NCBI GenBank assembly: GCA_023954495.1
Contig: JAMLIA010000031.1
Location: forward strand, 1-32,431
Direction: 5' to 3'
Source: Thermomicrobiales bacterium
GTDB lineage: Bacteria; Chloroflexota; Chloroflexia; Thermomicrobiales; CFX8
DNA: 32,431 nt
Shown one piece after another: positions 1 through 8,619 of this stretch. Position 1 is the first letter of the stretch. Each line of letters begins with the position of its first letter. The notes below the pieces were generated by a model. The model saw nothing but the letters and a program-made list of their open reading frames with translations. It was not told where the DNA came from and did no database searches. The translations under genes and the position numbers were made by a program.

Positions 1-36
1 AGAAGGTCGCGAGTTCGAATCTCGTCTTCCGCTCCA
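1..36 (+). tRNA. tRNA-Gly, 3' part only (cut by window edge)
   Basis: A T-arm is visible at 9-25 (5-bp stem, TTCGAAT loop), followed by the acceptor 3' strand CTTCCGC (26-32), discriminator T33 and an encoded CCA at 34-36. The T-arm plus the ending CGCTCCA closely resembles bacterial tRNA-Gly, which also has U73. The anticodon lies outside the window, so the isoacceptor is unknown and the glycine assignment is by resemblance only. Confidence 0.75.
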
Positions 37-64
37 GAACGGGCCGAAAGGCCCGTTTCTTCGT
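37..64 (+). terminator. Rho-independent terminator after tRNA-Gly
   Basis: A perfect 7-bp stem, ACGGGCC (39-45) and GGCCCGT (50-56), closes a GAAA tetraloop and is followed by a T-rich stretch (TTTCTTCGTT). It starts three bases after the tRNA CCA end, so it should end that tRNA transcript just before the tRNA-Leu gene. Confidence 0.75.
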
Positions 65-90
65 TCCTGGAACGTTTCGGTTGCGTCACC

Positions 91-173
91 GCGGAAATGG
101 CGGAATGGCAGACGCTGCGGTCTTAAACACCGCTGGGCTTTGGCCCGTGGGGGTTCGACTCCCCCTTTCCGCA
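91..173 (+). tRNA. tRNA-Leu (anticodon TAA)
   Basis: A complete class II cloverleaf of 83 nt. The acceptor strands GCGGAAA (91-97) and TTTCCGC (166-172) pair fully. The anticodon stem GCGGT/ACCGC holds the 7-base loop CTTAAAC with anticodon TAA. The extra arm TGGGCTTTGGCCCG is long, as expected for leucine tRNAs, and the T-loop is TTCGACT with a GGGGG/CCCCC stem. The discriminator is A173, also leucine-like. CCA is not encoded, unlike in the upstream tRNA-Gly. It reads decodable UUA codons and is chromosomal housekeeping material. Confidence 0.93.
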
Positions 174-394
174 CAGACCGACACCACCTCAGCTTCAACC
201 GTCTACTTCCGCCATTCCACCTCGCATGAACGCTGATACGACTGCACCTCGCGGAGTCACACGACCCTCTGATCGCAAGCCAGGTTCAATGACTGAAACG
301 ATGATGCTCCTGAGCTGCCGCAACAATCACCAAAACGCGGACCGCCAGCAGGGGCGATCCGCGCTTGTGCCGAGCCTTGTTGTTACTGAATGTG

Positions 395-658
395 CTACGG
401 GAATGCCTCAGCTCGGCTGACTGTTCGGCGTTCGAGCGAATCGAAGATCAGCGCAGCCTGTGCTGCCGATACGTGCTCACTTTGCACATGCCACCACCAG
501 CCGCTGCATTCACATTCCAGAAAGTACTTGCCATCTGGCGTCGCGAACAGCCTGACGTTGAGGACTCCGTCGAGGTATGGCTCAACGGTCGAGGCAAGCA
601 TCCTCGGAGTGATGTCTGCGGCTTGAAGCTCTTCCGGTTGATGGCGGCGACTCAGCAT
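395..658 (-). CDS. Small tryptophan-containing hypothetical protein
   Basis: An 87-residue protein of unrecognised family. I chose the ATG at 658 because GGAG lies 8 bases upstream; an in-frame TTG at 706 would add 16 residues but has no such site. The sequence has a helical N-terminus (MLSRRHQPEEL), a region that reads like a two- or three-strand sheet (RLFATPDGKYFLECECSGWWWHV) split by two Cys and three consecutive Trp, and an amphipathic C-terminal helix (SAAQAALIFDSLE). There is no signal peptide. It follows the CARDB gene after 120 bp that hold a hairpin, so it may or may not be co-transcribed. The ordered hydrophobic pattern suggests a real folded protein, but no function can be given. 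Confidence 0.55.
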   Translation of the reverse strand: MLSRRHQPEELQAADITPRMLASTVEPYLDGVLNVRLFATPDGKYFLECECSGWWWHVQSEHVSAAQAALIFDSLERRTVSRAEAFP

Positions 659-731
659 GGCGGGTCTCCGATTCTCTGAGATCGTCGTTTGCGTACGTTG
701 CGTCAAGTCGCGGTGGAGATTGGAGATGTGC

Positions 732-756
732 GAGACACCGCAGACTGCGGTGCCTC
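732..756 (-). terminator. Hairpin downstream of the CARDB gene, possible terminator
   Basis: A 7-bp perfect stem (CACCGCA at 736-742, TGCGGTG at 746-752) with a 3-base loop is extended by three more pairs beyond one mismatch. It lies about 22 bases after the stop codon of the CARDB gene on the minus strand. There is no clear T-run after it, so it could be a weak terminator or a 3' stabilising stem. Confidence 0.4.
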
Positions 757-778
757 ACACAGATGAGGTCACGAGACC

Positions 779-3121
779 CTATGACTCCGGCAGTTGCGCA
801 GCGTTCATGAATTCGTCGAGTACCGTCTGCGAATCAAGCGGGAGCGAGAACGTAGACGACATTGACATCATCGACGCAGGCACATTGGACGACAGAACCG
901 TGACTGTGAAGTTAGCCGTGAAGCACGATTCGCCGCAGCCCGATTCACCCTCCTGGCCAGGAATCGAGATCGATCCCAGGGTCAGGTAGTCTGGCGGGAA
1001 GGAGATCTGGAACGCGAAGCCCATAATCTCACCCGGCAGCGGGATTCCGACGACGTCGTCATCTTCGTAGGCACCGAAGGCGAAGATCAACGGCGTGAAC
1101 TCTTCGAGGGTGACGTCGAGGTAGTTGTCACTACCGAACGTCAACGTGTCGCCGTCTTCGACCGCGTCGTTACTGTAGATCCGGCAGGTGACGCCCTGAA
1201 TCGTCTCGCCCGCGAAGTTGCACGACGCGGTGGGGTTCAGCAAGGCGAAGATCATCGGGTCCCATTCGGCGTTCCCGTCGATGCCGTCTTCTCCGGCGTG
1301 TGACACGTTCACCGAGTCGAGCGTGACCCGCAGCGTTGTCTGTTGCGGTACGACTGTGACGGACTTGTCGGACGTGTTGTTCGCTTCAGCTCCGGCCCCC
1401 GGCTCGATAACCATTTCGTAGACATCCACGATGGCCCGACTGTTGAATGTTCCAGCCACGTAGTAGGTGCCATCGAAGGTCAGCGTTCGCGATTCGCCCG
1501 GGTTCAGTCCGTTGACGAACTGGACCGGTCCGAAGTCATCGCTGTCCGACAGCAGCCACTGGACGGCGAAGTCGTTCGCCGGGAACGGCCCGTTGTTCTT
1601 GACTGTGATCGTCGCCGTGGCTTCAATGCCGCGCACTGGCTGTGCGGGGCTGATGTTGAAGCTGGTGATGACCAGATCGATCGGAGCCGGCTTCACCGTC
1701 ACATTCAGGATCAGCAGGTTGTTCGACTCGTTCGATTCAGCGATGTTGCTGAATGCATCGACCTGTGCCAACCCGCGGAAGTTTCCGGCAAGCGGATACG
1801 TGACCTGGAAGTTGACAGTCGTCGACGCGCCAGCACCCAGGCCGAACACCTGCTTGCTGACTGTCTGCATGCCCGGCGTGTAGAGGAAGAACGAATCCGG
1901 GTTGAACTCAACCATGAAGTTGCCGGCAGGCGTGTTGCCCTGGTTCTTCACGGTGATATTGACCGATGCGTTCTGGCCCTGTGTCGGCGAGGACGGTGTG
2001 ATCGACATGCTCGTGATCACGAGGTCGATCTTGTTCTGGCCGACTGGTACCTGCACCGGCAGGACATTGTTATTGTCGTTGACCTCCCAGACGGAGTTGG
2101 TGCTGTCAACAGTGACCCAGCCATCGAACGATCCGGCCCATGGATAGACGTACTTGAACGTCACATTGGTTGATGCGTTCTCGGCAAGGCTATTCACCTG
2201 CACTGTGATCGGTGAGGTCAACCACCATGGCTGCCATGCGACGCGGAATGGTCCGGCGTTCGCATGTCCCTGATTGGTCACCGTGACCGTTGCGGTCGCG
2301 ATCTGACCAGCAACCGGCGATGCAGGACTGATGGCGAAGTTGTCAACGATCAGATCCGGAAGCGGCGGATCAACAAGCACGGACTTGGTGAGCGTGTTGT
2401 TGAACTCGTCCGTCTCAAAGACCCAACCACCTGAATCAACCGTCGCCCAACCGTCAAACGTCGCTGCCCACCAGAAGGTGTAATCGAACGTGACGGTCGT
2501 TGTTGCGCCTGCGCCGAGCGCGTCAACTTGCGTCGTCAGCGGCGTTTCAAACAGCCACGGCGTCCACTGCACCTGGAAGGGCCCCGAGGCAGTGTTGCCG
2601 TTATTCGCAACCGTAATCGACACGGTCGTCACACGCGTGGCGACTGGAAGCGATGGTGCGAAGGTGATGCTGGTCACTTGCAGGTCGATCGTCGCAGCGA
2701 GGACCGTCACCGGCAGGATTTCCAGATTGTTGACTTCGTTTGTCTCATTGACGGCGAAGCCCGTGTCCAGGTTGACAACGGTCAGGAAGTTGCCTGCGTT
2801 CGGGAACGCGTACTGCAACTGAACATCGACCGTTGCGCCGGCAGCGATACCATCGACGGTTGTCGATGGTCCTGCGGGTGCGAACTGATCGGATTGCCAT
2901 TGCACTACGAAATCCTGCGACGCGCAGGTCCCACCGTTGTGAACGGAGATATGGACCGTCGCAGGCTGATTCTGGATTGGTTCGTACGGGTCGGTAGACA
3001 TCGCCGTGATTGAGAGGTCTGCGCACGGCGTGGGTGCAGCTGCCGCTGGTGTGATCGCCATCATCGATAGCGTCAGCAGCAACATGACGACTGCGAGTCG
3101 TCGGACAAGAGCAGTGTGCAT
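779..3121 (-). CDS. Secreted CARDB-repeat adhesin-like protein
   Basis: A 780-residue exported protein. The start is the ATG at 3121, preceded by GAAGGGG; an upstream in-frame start would bury the signal peptide. Residues 1-29 form a Sec signal (RR followed by a Met/Leu-rich core and the cleavage-like ending ITPAAAA). Five tandem Ig-like CARDB domains of about 115 residues follow, at roughly 35-145, 149-260, 264-375, 383-500 and 505-615. Each begins with a DLxI/VT-type strand and carries the signature T(V/I)xxx(V/N)xNxG. The last ~165 residues are different, acidic, with four Cys (two in GCGESC), and match nothing I recognise. CARDB domains in bacterial surface proteins usually act as spacers or adhesion modules. 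The gene has its own promoter at 3284-3312. A role in displaying or organising the cell surface is inferred; no anchor motif is visible. Confidence 0.85.
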   Translation of the reverse strand: MHTALVRRLAVVMLLLTLSMMAITPAAAAPTPCADLSITAMSTDPYEPIQNQPATVHISVHNGGTCASQDFVVQWQSDQFAPAGPSTTVDGIAAGATVDVQLQYAFPNAGNFLTVVNLDTGFAVNETNEVNNLEILPVTVLAATIDLQVTSITFAPSLPVATRVTTVSITVANNGNTASGPFQVQWTPWLFETPLTTQVDALGAGATTTVTFDYTFWWAATFDGWATVDSGGWVFETDEFNNTLTKSVLVDPPLPDLIVDNFAISPASPVAGQIATATVTVTNQGHANAGPFRVAWQPWWLTSPITVQVNSLAENASTNVTFKYVYPWAGSFDGWVTVDSTNSVWEVNDNNNVLPVQVPVGQNKIDLVITSMSITPSSPTQGQNASVNITVKNQGNTPAGNFMVEFNPDSFFLYTPGMQTVSKQVFGLGAGASTTVNFQVTYPLAGNFRGLAQVDAFSNIAESNESNNLLILNVTVKPAPIDLVITSFNISPAQPVRGIEATATITVKNNGPFPANDFAVQWLLSDSDDFGPVQFVNGLNPGESRTLTFDGTYYVAGTFNSRAIVDVYEMVIEPGAGAEANNTSDKSVTVVPQQTTLRVTLDSVNVSHAGEDGIDGNAEWDPMIFALLNPTASCNFAGETIQGVTCRIYSNDAVEDGDTLTFGSDNYLDVTLEEFTPLIFAFGAYEDDDVVGIPLPGEIMGFAFQISFPPDYLTLGSISIPGQEGESGCGESCFTANFTVTVLSSNVPASMMSMSSTFSLPLDSQTVLDEFMNAAQLPES

Positions 3122-3283
3122 CAGCCCTACCCCTTCATCTCGGGCATCCGCACGGAAAACACACAGACCTGACCGGCGGATACCACCGAGCAACCACTAC
3201 AAGAACGAGGACAACAACGTAGGCGCATTCGGTGCAACTTCACCGGTCACGCTCGCGCGACTCAATTCGTTACCGACGCTTCC

Positions 3284-3312
3284 AATGTAGGTGCGCAAAT
3301 CGCGAATGTCAA
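3284..3312 (-). promoter_or_regulatory. Sigma70-type promoter of the CARDB gene
   Basis: On the minus strand there is a perfect -35 TTGACA (3307-3312), a 17-base spacer and a -10 TACATT (3284-3289, 4 of 6 consensus bases). Transcription would begin near 3277, giving a leader of about 155 bases before the ATG at 3121. This suggests the CARDB gene is transcribed separately from the acyltransferase gene upstream. Confidence 0.6.
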
Positions 3313-3373
3313 TAGCGGAATCGTCAGTCTCACAGATACGAATACAAATGACCTGACGGTCCACATTTGCGCA
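3292..3373. repeat. 9-bp inverted repeat spanning the CARDB promoter
   Basis: TGCGCAAAT occurs at 3292-3300, inside the -35/-10 spacer of the CARDB promoter. Its exact reverse complement ATTTGCGCA lies at 3365-3373, about 50 bases upstream of the -35. The placement fits a two-site operator with DNA looping, or one site over the promoter and one upstream. A chance match of 9 bp in this interval cannot be ruled out. Confidence 0.35.
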
Positions 3374-3384
3374 ACTTCACTGGA

Positions 3385-4740
3385 CTATGTCGACAGGTGA
3401 CCTGCTGTCGACCCATGCGATGCAACGAGCTTCGTGGCATCTAAGCACTGCTCGGGCGTTCCCAGTGCCCGGGTCTGGTCCGCGAACAGACGCAAAAAAC
3501 GTGCTGCTGCTGCAGCATCGAAGAGAGCATGTCGATAGCGGATTGATATGTGGAGGCGGTCTTTCCAGCGGACGATGCCGATTCCCAGGCCGGGAGGCAT
3601 CGAGGCCGGCGTCGAACCCCAAAGCTCAACAACGTCCCCTGCGGAGCCAAACTCCTCGAATCCGCGCAACCGACCCACATTTGATATCAGCGCCGCTGCT
3701 TCTCGGCGGCGACGAAATGGACGCCGGGTGAAGATGAAAATCAGGAGCGGGTCGAATTGCCGAACCCAGTCGGGTCGCGACTTGAACGCAGCGGCCGCGT
3801 GGGTGCGCATGTGGCGGGTCTGCTGCGTCGTCGTCGCGAGCAATGCATGTCGGTCGGCGCGCTGATCGGCGGTGGTCACGATGACGCCGTGCCCGACGAC
3901 GTTTGCCACCACTTCGTGCATCCACTCTGGCGGTCGCAAGCTGATCGGCGTCAACACGATGAGCTTGCCGGTGCTGCCACCGTGCAAGCGATTCCACTCG
4001 TCAATCGTCAGGTGCAGCGCTGCCAGCAGAATGTCATTGACCGTCACTCGGTGTTCGAGGCCGTCGTAGTCGTGGAGGTCAATGTCATCCAGCTCAATTG
4101 CCTCGTAACACATCCCGTAGCCGGGTTCGTCATGGGCACCGTTCGATAGGACGAGCGAAGGGATATCACGGGTCCGCGGTGGGCTTGCGGATGAGTCCGA
4201 GTCGAGTTCAGACGGATCCCCGTCCGTTCTGAGGATGCGCGCATCAATCGGATCTACATCCGGAATCGGGTCGGACTGATCCGCATAGGCGCGCACGATG
4301 GAGCGCAGGAACCGGATGCCGCCCATGCCGTCGGCCATGGCGTGATGCCAGATATACAGGAGCGAGTCGCCGCCAACGCGTCGCACGATCAGCAGCCGGA
4401 CGGCAGGAGGGCGCTCCAGATCAATCAGCTCGCTGGTGAATTCGCCTCGCAAGCGTTGCATGTCGTCTTCACCATCCGCTTCGGCAACGCGAATGACGTG
4501 CGAGATGTCGAGGCTCCCGGATTCCTGTACTTCCCACATTGGTGGGCTCAGCCGACGACGCCTGGCAACGCGGGCCGCCCGAGCCATCGGGTGGATCCCC
4601 GTCGCTCTGACCACGGCGTCACGCAAGCGATCCTCGTCGATAGTTCCGGACACCCGCAGCTCAATGCAGGCATTCTGCGGCTGCGACGGACGATTGCCAA
4701 AGGCGAGGATCTCTTCAGTCACAATGAACGGAAACCGCAT
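3385..4740 (-). CDS. HHxxxDG acyltransferase (PapA / WS-DGAT-like)
   Basis: A 451-residue acyltransferase of the condensation-domain superfamily. The start is the ATG at 4740, which has GGAG 8 bases upstream; the reading frame stays open further upstream without a better site. The catalytic motif is HHAMADG at residues 132-138, in the context YIWHHAMADGMGG. TVNDILLAAL, PISLRP and SNVGR further on correspond to segments that follow the active site in wax-ester synthase/DGAT and PapA-type enzymes. Such enzymes move an acyl group from CoA or an ACP to an alcohol; the mycobacterial PapA enzymes esterify polyketide lipids. There is no membrane span, so it should act in the cytoplasm or on the inner face. 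In this cluster it is a candidate for esterifying a hydroxyl of the lipid or sugar, or for releasing the chain by transesterification. The exact subfamily is uncertain. Confidence 0.75.
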   Translation of the reverse strand: MRFPFIVTEEILAFGNRPSQPQNACIELRVSGTIDEDRLRDAVVRATGIHPMARAARVARRRRLSPPMWEVQESGSLDISHVIRVAEADGEDDMQRLRGEFTSELIDLERPPAVRLLIVRRVGGDSLLYIWHHAMADGMGGIRFLRSIVRAYADQSDPIPDVDPIDARILRTDGDPSELDSDSSASPPRTRDIPSLVLSNGAHDEPGYGMCYEAIELDDIDLHDYDGLEHRVTVNDILLAALHLTIDEWNRLHGGSTGKLIVLTPISLRPPEWMHEVVANVVGHGVIVTTADQRADRHALLATTTQQTRHMRTHAAAAFKSRPDWVRQFDPLLIFIFTRRPFRRRREAAALISNVGRLRGFEEFGSAGDVVELWGSTPASMPPGLGIGIVRWKDRLHISIRYRHALFDAAAAARFLRLFADQTRALGTPEQCLDATKLVASHGSTAGHLST

Positions 4741-4809
4741 GGAACAAGCTCCAGACTGCGGTGATCCAGGTCGTCCGTCACACGAACGACGAGCGATGAA
4801 TGCGGGTGT

Positions 4810-4847
4810 CATTGGGGGCGGCCCAGCTTGCCGGACCGTCCCCAATG
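4810..4847 (-). terminator. Strong stem-loop just after the propeller gene
   Basis: CATTGGGG (4810-4817) pairs with CCCCAATG (4840-4847), and the stem continues inward through a G-T pair, CGG/CCG, one mismatch and CC/GG. It begins only a few bases after the stop codon of the minus-strand propeller gene (4853). There is no T-run after it, so it is either an imperfect intrinsic terminator or a 3' end that protects the message. Confidence 0.55.
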
Positions 4848-4852
4848 CCGAG

Positions 4853-7045
4853 TTAGCGGCAGGCGTCGCTGCCGTAGGTGACGTGGCGTCCGAGGCGCAT
4901 CACCTGGTCGCCGAGATCCTCTCGGGTCGTCTGCGATGCCACGACGCCACCGTCGCTTGTCGACGAGTAGATCTGGTTCTGCAGCGTGTCGAATGCCTTA
5001 GCGGCAACGCTGCAATACCCGTTCGATGTCGCCCACTCCGCGCGCGTCAGCAGCTTCGTCATTTGTGCCTGACCACCTGCCACCAGGTCACCACGCCCGG
5101 CGGCCTGTGCGACGCTGGACTGCACCGCGCTGAAGGTAATCCCTTCCATCGCCGCGTCGGATGATGCGGAGTTGGATGGTGCCGAGGCGTCGCCGGATGC
5201 TGCCTTGGCGACGACCTGATAGACATACTCGGTGTCAGCAGACGCGGTTGTGTCAGTAAAGAACAGGTCAGTCGTTGTGCCGATCGTGGTGTATTCGCCG
5301 AGAACGTCGATCGGATTGGCGGTGTCATTGGTGTCGACGATAGGCGGCGGGAATTCAGGAACGAATCCGCGATCCCCCGCTATCGACCGACCGAACTCGA
5401 TGCCAGGTGTCGACGTGTAGGTCGCCCGCTTGATGGTGTATTCCGTCGCGCCGTCGACAGCGTCCCACGACAACAGCATGCCGTCGGGCTGCTGCTCGGT
5501 CACGAGGCGGCCAGGTGCGTCGAGCGGACCATCGACAGTTGCCGATTGGCCAGGACGGGAGCCACGGTTCGGCTGCCACGGACCTGGATATCGGCAGTTC
5601 TGATTCGGATTCCCCTCCCAGACAGCCGTGCCCTGGGCATGGTTGGCACTGCCGATGAACATGCCGTTCGGCGTTTCCTCCATTGTTCGCGCGCCGAAGT
5701 TGTAGAGGCCGTCGCCAAATGCGTTCATCGTCGTCATGCTCCAGTACTGACCGTCGCAGCTGGAGTAGACGTCAAAGCCGAACTGAGGCTGGAGCAAGAA
5801 ATTGACGAACGGGACCGTGCGCATCGCCCAGCTCCAGTCGTTCGTCCCGAGATACAGGGAGCCGCGCAGGTCTTCCATGCGCCAGAAGTGGGCGTTGAAC
5901 ATGTTCCCGTAGCCGTCGCCCAGTCCGCTGATTGGGAACAGCCACGAACCGTTTTGCGCCTGACGGACGTTGCCAACGACAAGCTGCCAGGAATCGTCAG
6001 CTGCGATGCGGATCAGCTCGGAGCCGGGGAAGATGGTCGAATACCAGCCACTGGAGCCAACATATAGTCGATCACGATACACGTGCATCGCCACGACAGA
6101 CGTGATCTCAGTCCCACGACCAGCACCGTTAGTCACAACCGGAGTGAAGTTGAACTGCGAGCCCTGTGGGCCGAGCGACGCCTTCCAGACGCCGTACCCA
6201 TCGGTCGACGATCCAGTGCCAAGGTAGAGCTTATTGTCGAATGACTCAGTTTCGAAAATGCTGAAGTTGTTCGGGCTGACCTGAACAACGGACGGCGACC
6301 CGCCCAGCGGGTCGATCACTTCGACAACTGCGCCGTCACCAACATAGCTCTGGCTGGCAGTGGCAAAGACGCGATTGTTGATGACAGTGAGGCCGCGGAA
6401 TCCGATGACATCGTACTCGCCGTACGAGGTGTTGATCTTGCCCGCGACAGCGCCTGTATCAGTGAAGGTGGTTCCGTCGGTCGTCTTCAGGATGCGCGCG
6501 GGTGCAGTTGCCACCAGTTCCGGGATGTATTCCGCGGCTGTCACGCCACTGATGAGCAACGTCTCGTTACCGGATCCGTCGGTCATCACCGCCATGCCGC
6601 GGTAGCCGATGTCGCGACCAATCTGCTTGCCGGGTGCGCGCGGATTCTCTACCGTCGGGGACTCATACACGCGCTCCCACGCCCCGGTTCCCGGCGTGTA
6701 GCGCCAGATTTCCGCGCGCAGATCGAGATCGTACTTGTCCGCTGTGCAGTTCAGATCTTCCGCAGGTTTGGCTGAATAGAGTCCAAATCCGGGATAGTAA
6801 TAGTCGAGCAACGCGTTTTCGACACAGAGCGGGTTGGCGGCGGTGCCGATATAGAGCCGCCCCTTGAACCATGCCATCGACCAAGAGTATGAGTTCTTGG
6901 TGTTGCCCATCCCGCCAGTCGAAATCTCGCTGACGCCGCTGACAGCAGCCAGGCTGGTGAACACCTGTACCATCGACAGCGTCACCAGCAACGCCACGGT
7001 TCCAACAATGCGCTTGCGAGTTGTCAGTCGCCGCCGTGCCTTCAC
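4853..7045 (-). CDS. Secreted beta-propeller protein with FnIII-like domain
   Basis: A 730-residue exported protein of unassigned function. I chose the GTG at 7045 because GGGAGGAC sits directly before it. Residues 1-37 are a signal or anchor: a basic stretch (KARRRLTTRKR), then a hydrophobic core. Residues ~45-500 contain repeated strand blades of the type 'RLYIGT', 'KLYLGTGS', 'RLYVGSSG', 'SLYLGTNDWSW', 'GMFIGSANH', which are typical of a 6- or 7-bladed propeller. A fibronectin III-like domain follows at ~510-640 (LLSWDAVDGATEYTIKR to YVYQVVAKAASG). The last ~85 residues are helical and could be a FIMAH-like module, a tentative match by pattern only. Isolated Cys residues are spread through the protein. 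It follows the glycosyltransferase after 44 bp and is closed by a strong hairpin, so it probably belongs to the cluster. Confidence 0.8.
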   Translation of the reverse strand: MKARRRLTTRKRIVGTVALLVTLSMVQVFTSLAAVSGVSEISTGGMGNTKNSYSWSMAWFKGRLYIGTAANPLCVENALLDYYYPGFGLYSAKPAEDLNCTADKYDLDLRAEIWRYTPGTGAWERVYESPTVENPRAPGKQIGRDIGYRGMAVMTDGSGNETLLISGVTAAEYIPELVATAPARILKTTDGTTFTDTGAVAGKINTSYGEYDVIGFRGLTVINNRVFATASQSYVGDGAVVEVIDPLGGSPSVVQVSPNNFSIFETESFDNKLYLGTGSSTDGYGVWKASLGPQGSQFNFTPVVTNGAGRGTEITSVVAMHVYRDRLYVGSSGWYSTIFPGSELIRIAADDSWQLVVGNVRQAQNGSWLFPISGLGDGYGNMFNAHFWRMEDLRGSLYLGTNDWSWAMRTVPFVNFLLQPQFGFDVYSSCDGQYWSMTTMNAFGDGLYNFGARTMEETPNGMFIGSANHAQGTAVWEGNPNQNCRYPGPWQPNRGSRPGQSATVDGPLDAPGRLVTEQQPDGMLLSWDAVDGATEYTIKRATYTSTPGIEFGRSIAGDRGFVPEFPPPIVDTNDTANPIDVLGEYTTIGTTTDLFFTDTTASADTEYVYQVVAKAASGDASAPSNSASSDAAMEGITFSAVQSSVAQAAGRGDLVAGGQAQMTKLLTRAEWATSNGYCSVAAKAFDTLQNQIYSSTSDGGVVASQTTREDLGDQVMRLGRHVTYGSDACR

Positions 7046-7089
7046 TTGTCCTCCCAACCGATCGTTCAAAAACTGATGATCCTTCTGTT

Positions 7090-8385
7090 CTAATGTGATG
7101 TTGCGACTGGCTGCACCAGACGCTCAATGAGCTGGGCTGCACGTGGCGGCCCCGGTGCGTCGGCCAGGTGCTGGGCAATTCGACGTGCGTTGGCGGTGTA
7201 GCGCCCGTCCGAGAGCACGTCCTCGACCGCCGCGCGAAGTCCAGCCGGCGTACATTTGCGCGGCGATAGCTGCACACCTGCGCCGGCTTCAACTACACGA
7301 CGGGCGTTATCTGGCTTGTCCCAGGTCGTCGGGACAATGACCATCGGAACGCCTGCTTTCATCGCGGCCATGACAGTGCCATTGCCGCCCGTTGTTACGA
7401 TCGCCGCACAACGCGGTAGCAGCGTATCGTGGTTGACCCAATCGACGAAGTGTAGGTTCGGCGCGAGACTGCTCTCCATTTGTACGTCGCGCTCACGTCC
7501 GGCCGTCAGAATCACTTGCATCGGGCGACCCGCCAGGCCCTCAAGCGCCGAGCGCAGGACGAACGGGTCCTGGAAATGCGACGTGCCTTCCGTCACGTGC
7601 ACCCACGGCGAATCAACGGGAATCTCGTTCAGCCAGTTAGCCTCGTCCGCCAGGTGTGGCGGGAACCAGGTACATGCGCCGACGTACTGGACTGACTCAG
7701 GCAGGTCATGACGCTCGAAGTCGAGCTCGCGTACGTTGCCAATGATGTACAGCGGCAGCCGACCCTGGAACTCACTGACCGAGCACCCCATCGGCGCTAG
7801 CCCGTGCTGCGATCGGAAGAAATCCACTCGTCGCCGCAAGCCGGTAGCGGCGATGTCGACTGCGCCGGTCAGCATCCGGGCGACGACGCGCGACCCGGTC
7901 GACTTTGGCGGGGCCATGCCGAAGCCCCACGGCGGCGCGTCCGGTCCGGGGATCATCGAACCCAGCAAGGACACGAGCGCAACCGGGATCGGCGCAGCTT
8001 CCCAGAGGATGAGAATCGGCCCCCACATGTTCATGTCGGTGACGATTACATCCGGTTGCCAGTCATCCTGAATCTTCTGGATATCAGCGACCTGGCCGGG
8101 GATCGTCTCGACCAGCCAGTTGCGAAATGCTTGATGACCCACACGGGCTGACTGACGTCGCCCGCCGACAGACTGCTCCATCGCGTGGATACGCTGGTAG
8201 CTCTCCGGCTTCACCGCCTGAAACGGGTAGAAGCGAAAATCTTCAGACTCCACCAACTCGCGAGCACTCTCGGCAGTGTAGACGGCGACTTCGCAGCCGC
8301 GATCTCGCAACGCGTGCGCAATGCTCATTTGGGGGAAGACATGACCGGGGAAGGGCCAGCATGTCACTAGCACACGAGTACTCAT
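7090..8385 (-). CDS. Family 1 glycosyltransferase (MGT/UGT type), copy B
   Basis: A 431-residue GT-B fold glycosyltransferase. The start is the ATG at 8385, which aligns with the start of the neighbouring paralogue. The N-terminal acceptor domain opens with VLVTCWPFPGHVFPQMSIA, the usual GT1 strand-turn. The C-terminal donor domain has HFVDWVNHDTLLPRC, the TTGGNGTVMAA loop and VPTTWDKPDNARRVVEAG around Trp355, where nucleotide-sugar binding residues lie. Family members transfer a sugar from an activated donor to lipids, macrolides or polyketides, and mycobacterial phenolic glycolipid loci use related enzymes. No membrane span is seen. The gene lies 234 bp after copy A. In that gap a weak promoter (TTGCGG, 18-base spacer, TATATG on the minus strand) is possible. 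Its acceptor is presumably the cluster's lipid, possibly the second sugar step. Confidence 0.88.
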   Translation of the reverse strand: MSTRVLVTCWPFPGHVFPQMSIAHALRDRGCEVAVYTAESARELVESEDFRFYPFQAVKPESYQRIHAMEQSVGGRRQSARVGHQAFRNWLVETIPGQVADIQKIQDDWQPDVIVTDMNMWGPILILWEAAPIPVALVSLLGSMIPGPDAPPWGFGMAPPKSTGSRVVARMLTGAVDIAATGLRRRVDFFRSQHGLAPMGCSVSEFQGRLPLYIIGNVRELDFERHDLPESVQYVGACTWFPPHLADEANWLNEIPVDSPWVHVTEGTSHFQDPFVLRSALEGLAGRPMQVILTAGRERDVQMESSLAPNLHFVDWVNHDTLLPRCAAIVTTGGNGTVMAAMKAGVPMVIVPTTWDKPDNARRVVEAGAGVQLSPRKCTPAGLRAAVEDVLSDGRYTANARRIAQHLADAPGPPRAAQLIERLVQPVATSH

Positions 8386-8619
8386 GGCAACAATGGCCCC
8401 GTTCCAGTTACGACGAGAGTACGGCTCACTGGGGCTGGCTGTTGAACGAGTTGACGTCCACATGATGTCAAGCACCGCGAAGCGCAATGCACCCATCTAT
8501 GAGATTGATACCTCTTCATATAGCGCACCTAACGGCGGTTCCGCAAGATGTGACTTCGGTGTCACGTCGCCAATGACGATCTTGTAATTTGCTTCGGACG
8601 TATCGAAACCAGCCACGTG

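Noticed and set aside
91-173. tRNA-Leu as an integration site for a mobile island
   Set aside because: No integrase, transposase or repeated tRNA 3' end was seen in the window, and the tRNA is intact.
1343-2173. 276-codon plus-strand open frame opposite the CARDB gene
   Set aside because: The minus strand has clear CARDB repeats and a signal peptide. The plus-strand translation has a shadow-like Arg/Val/Asp composition and no structure.
8550-8565. Hairpin GTGAC-TTCGGT-GTCAC between the glycosyltransferase genes
   Set aside because: Only 5 bp, no T-run on either side; too weak to call a terminator.
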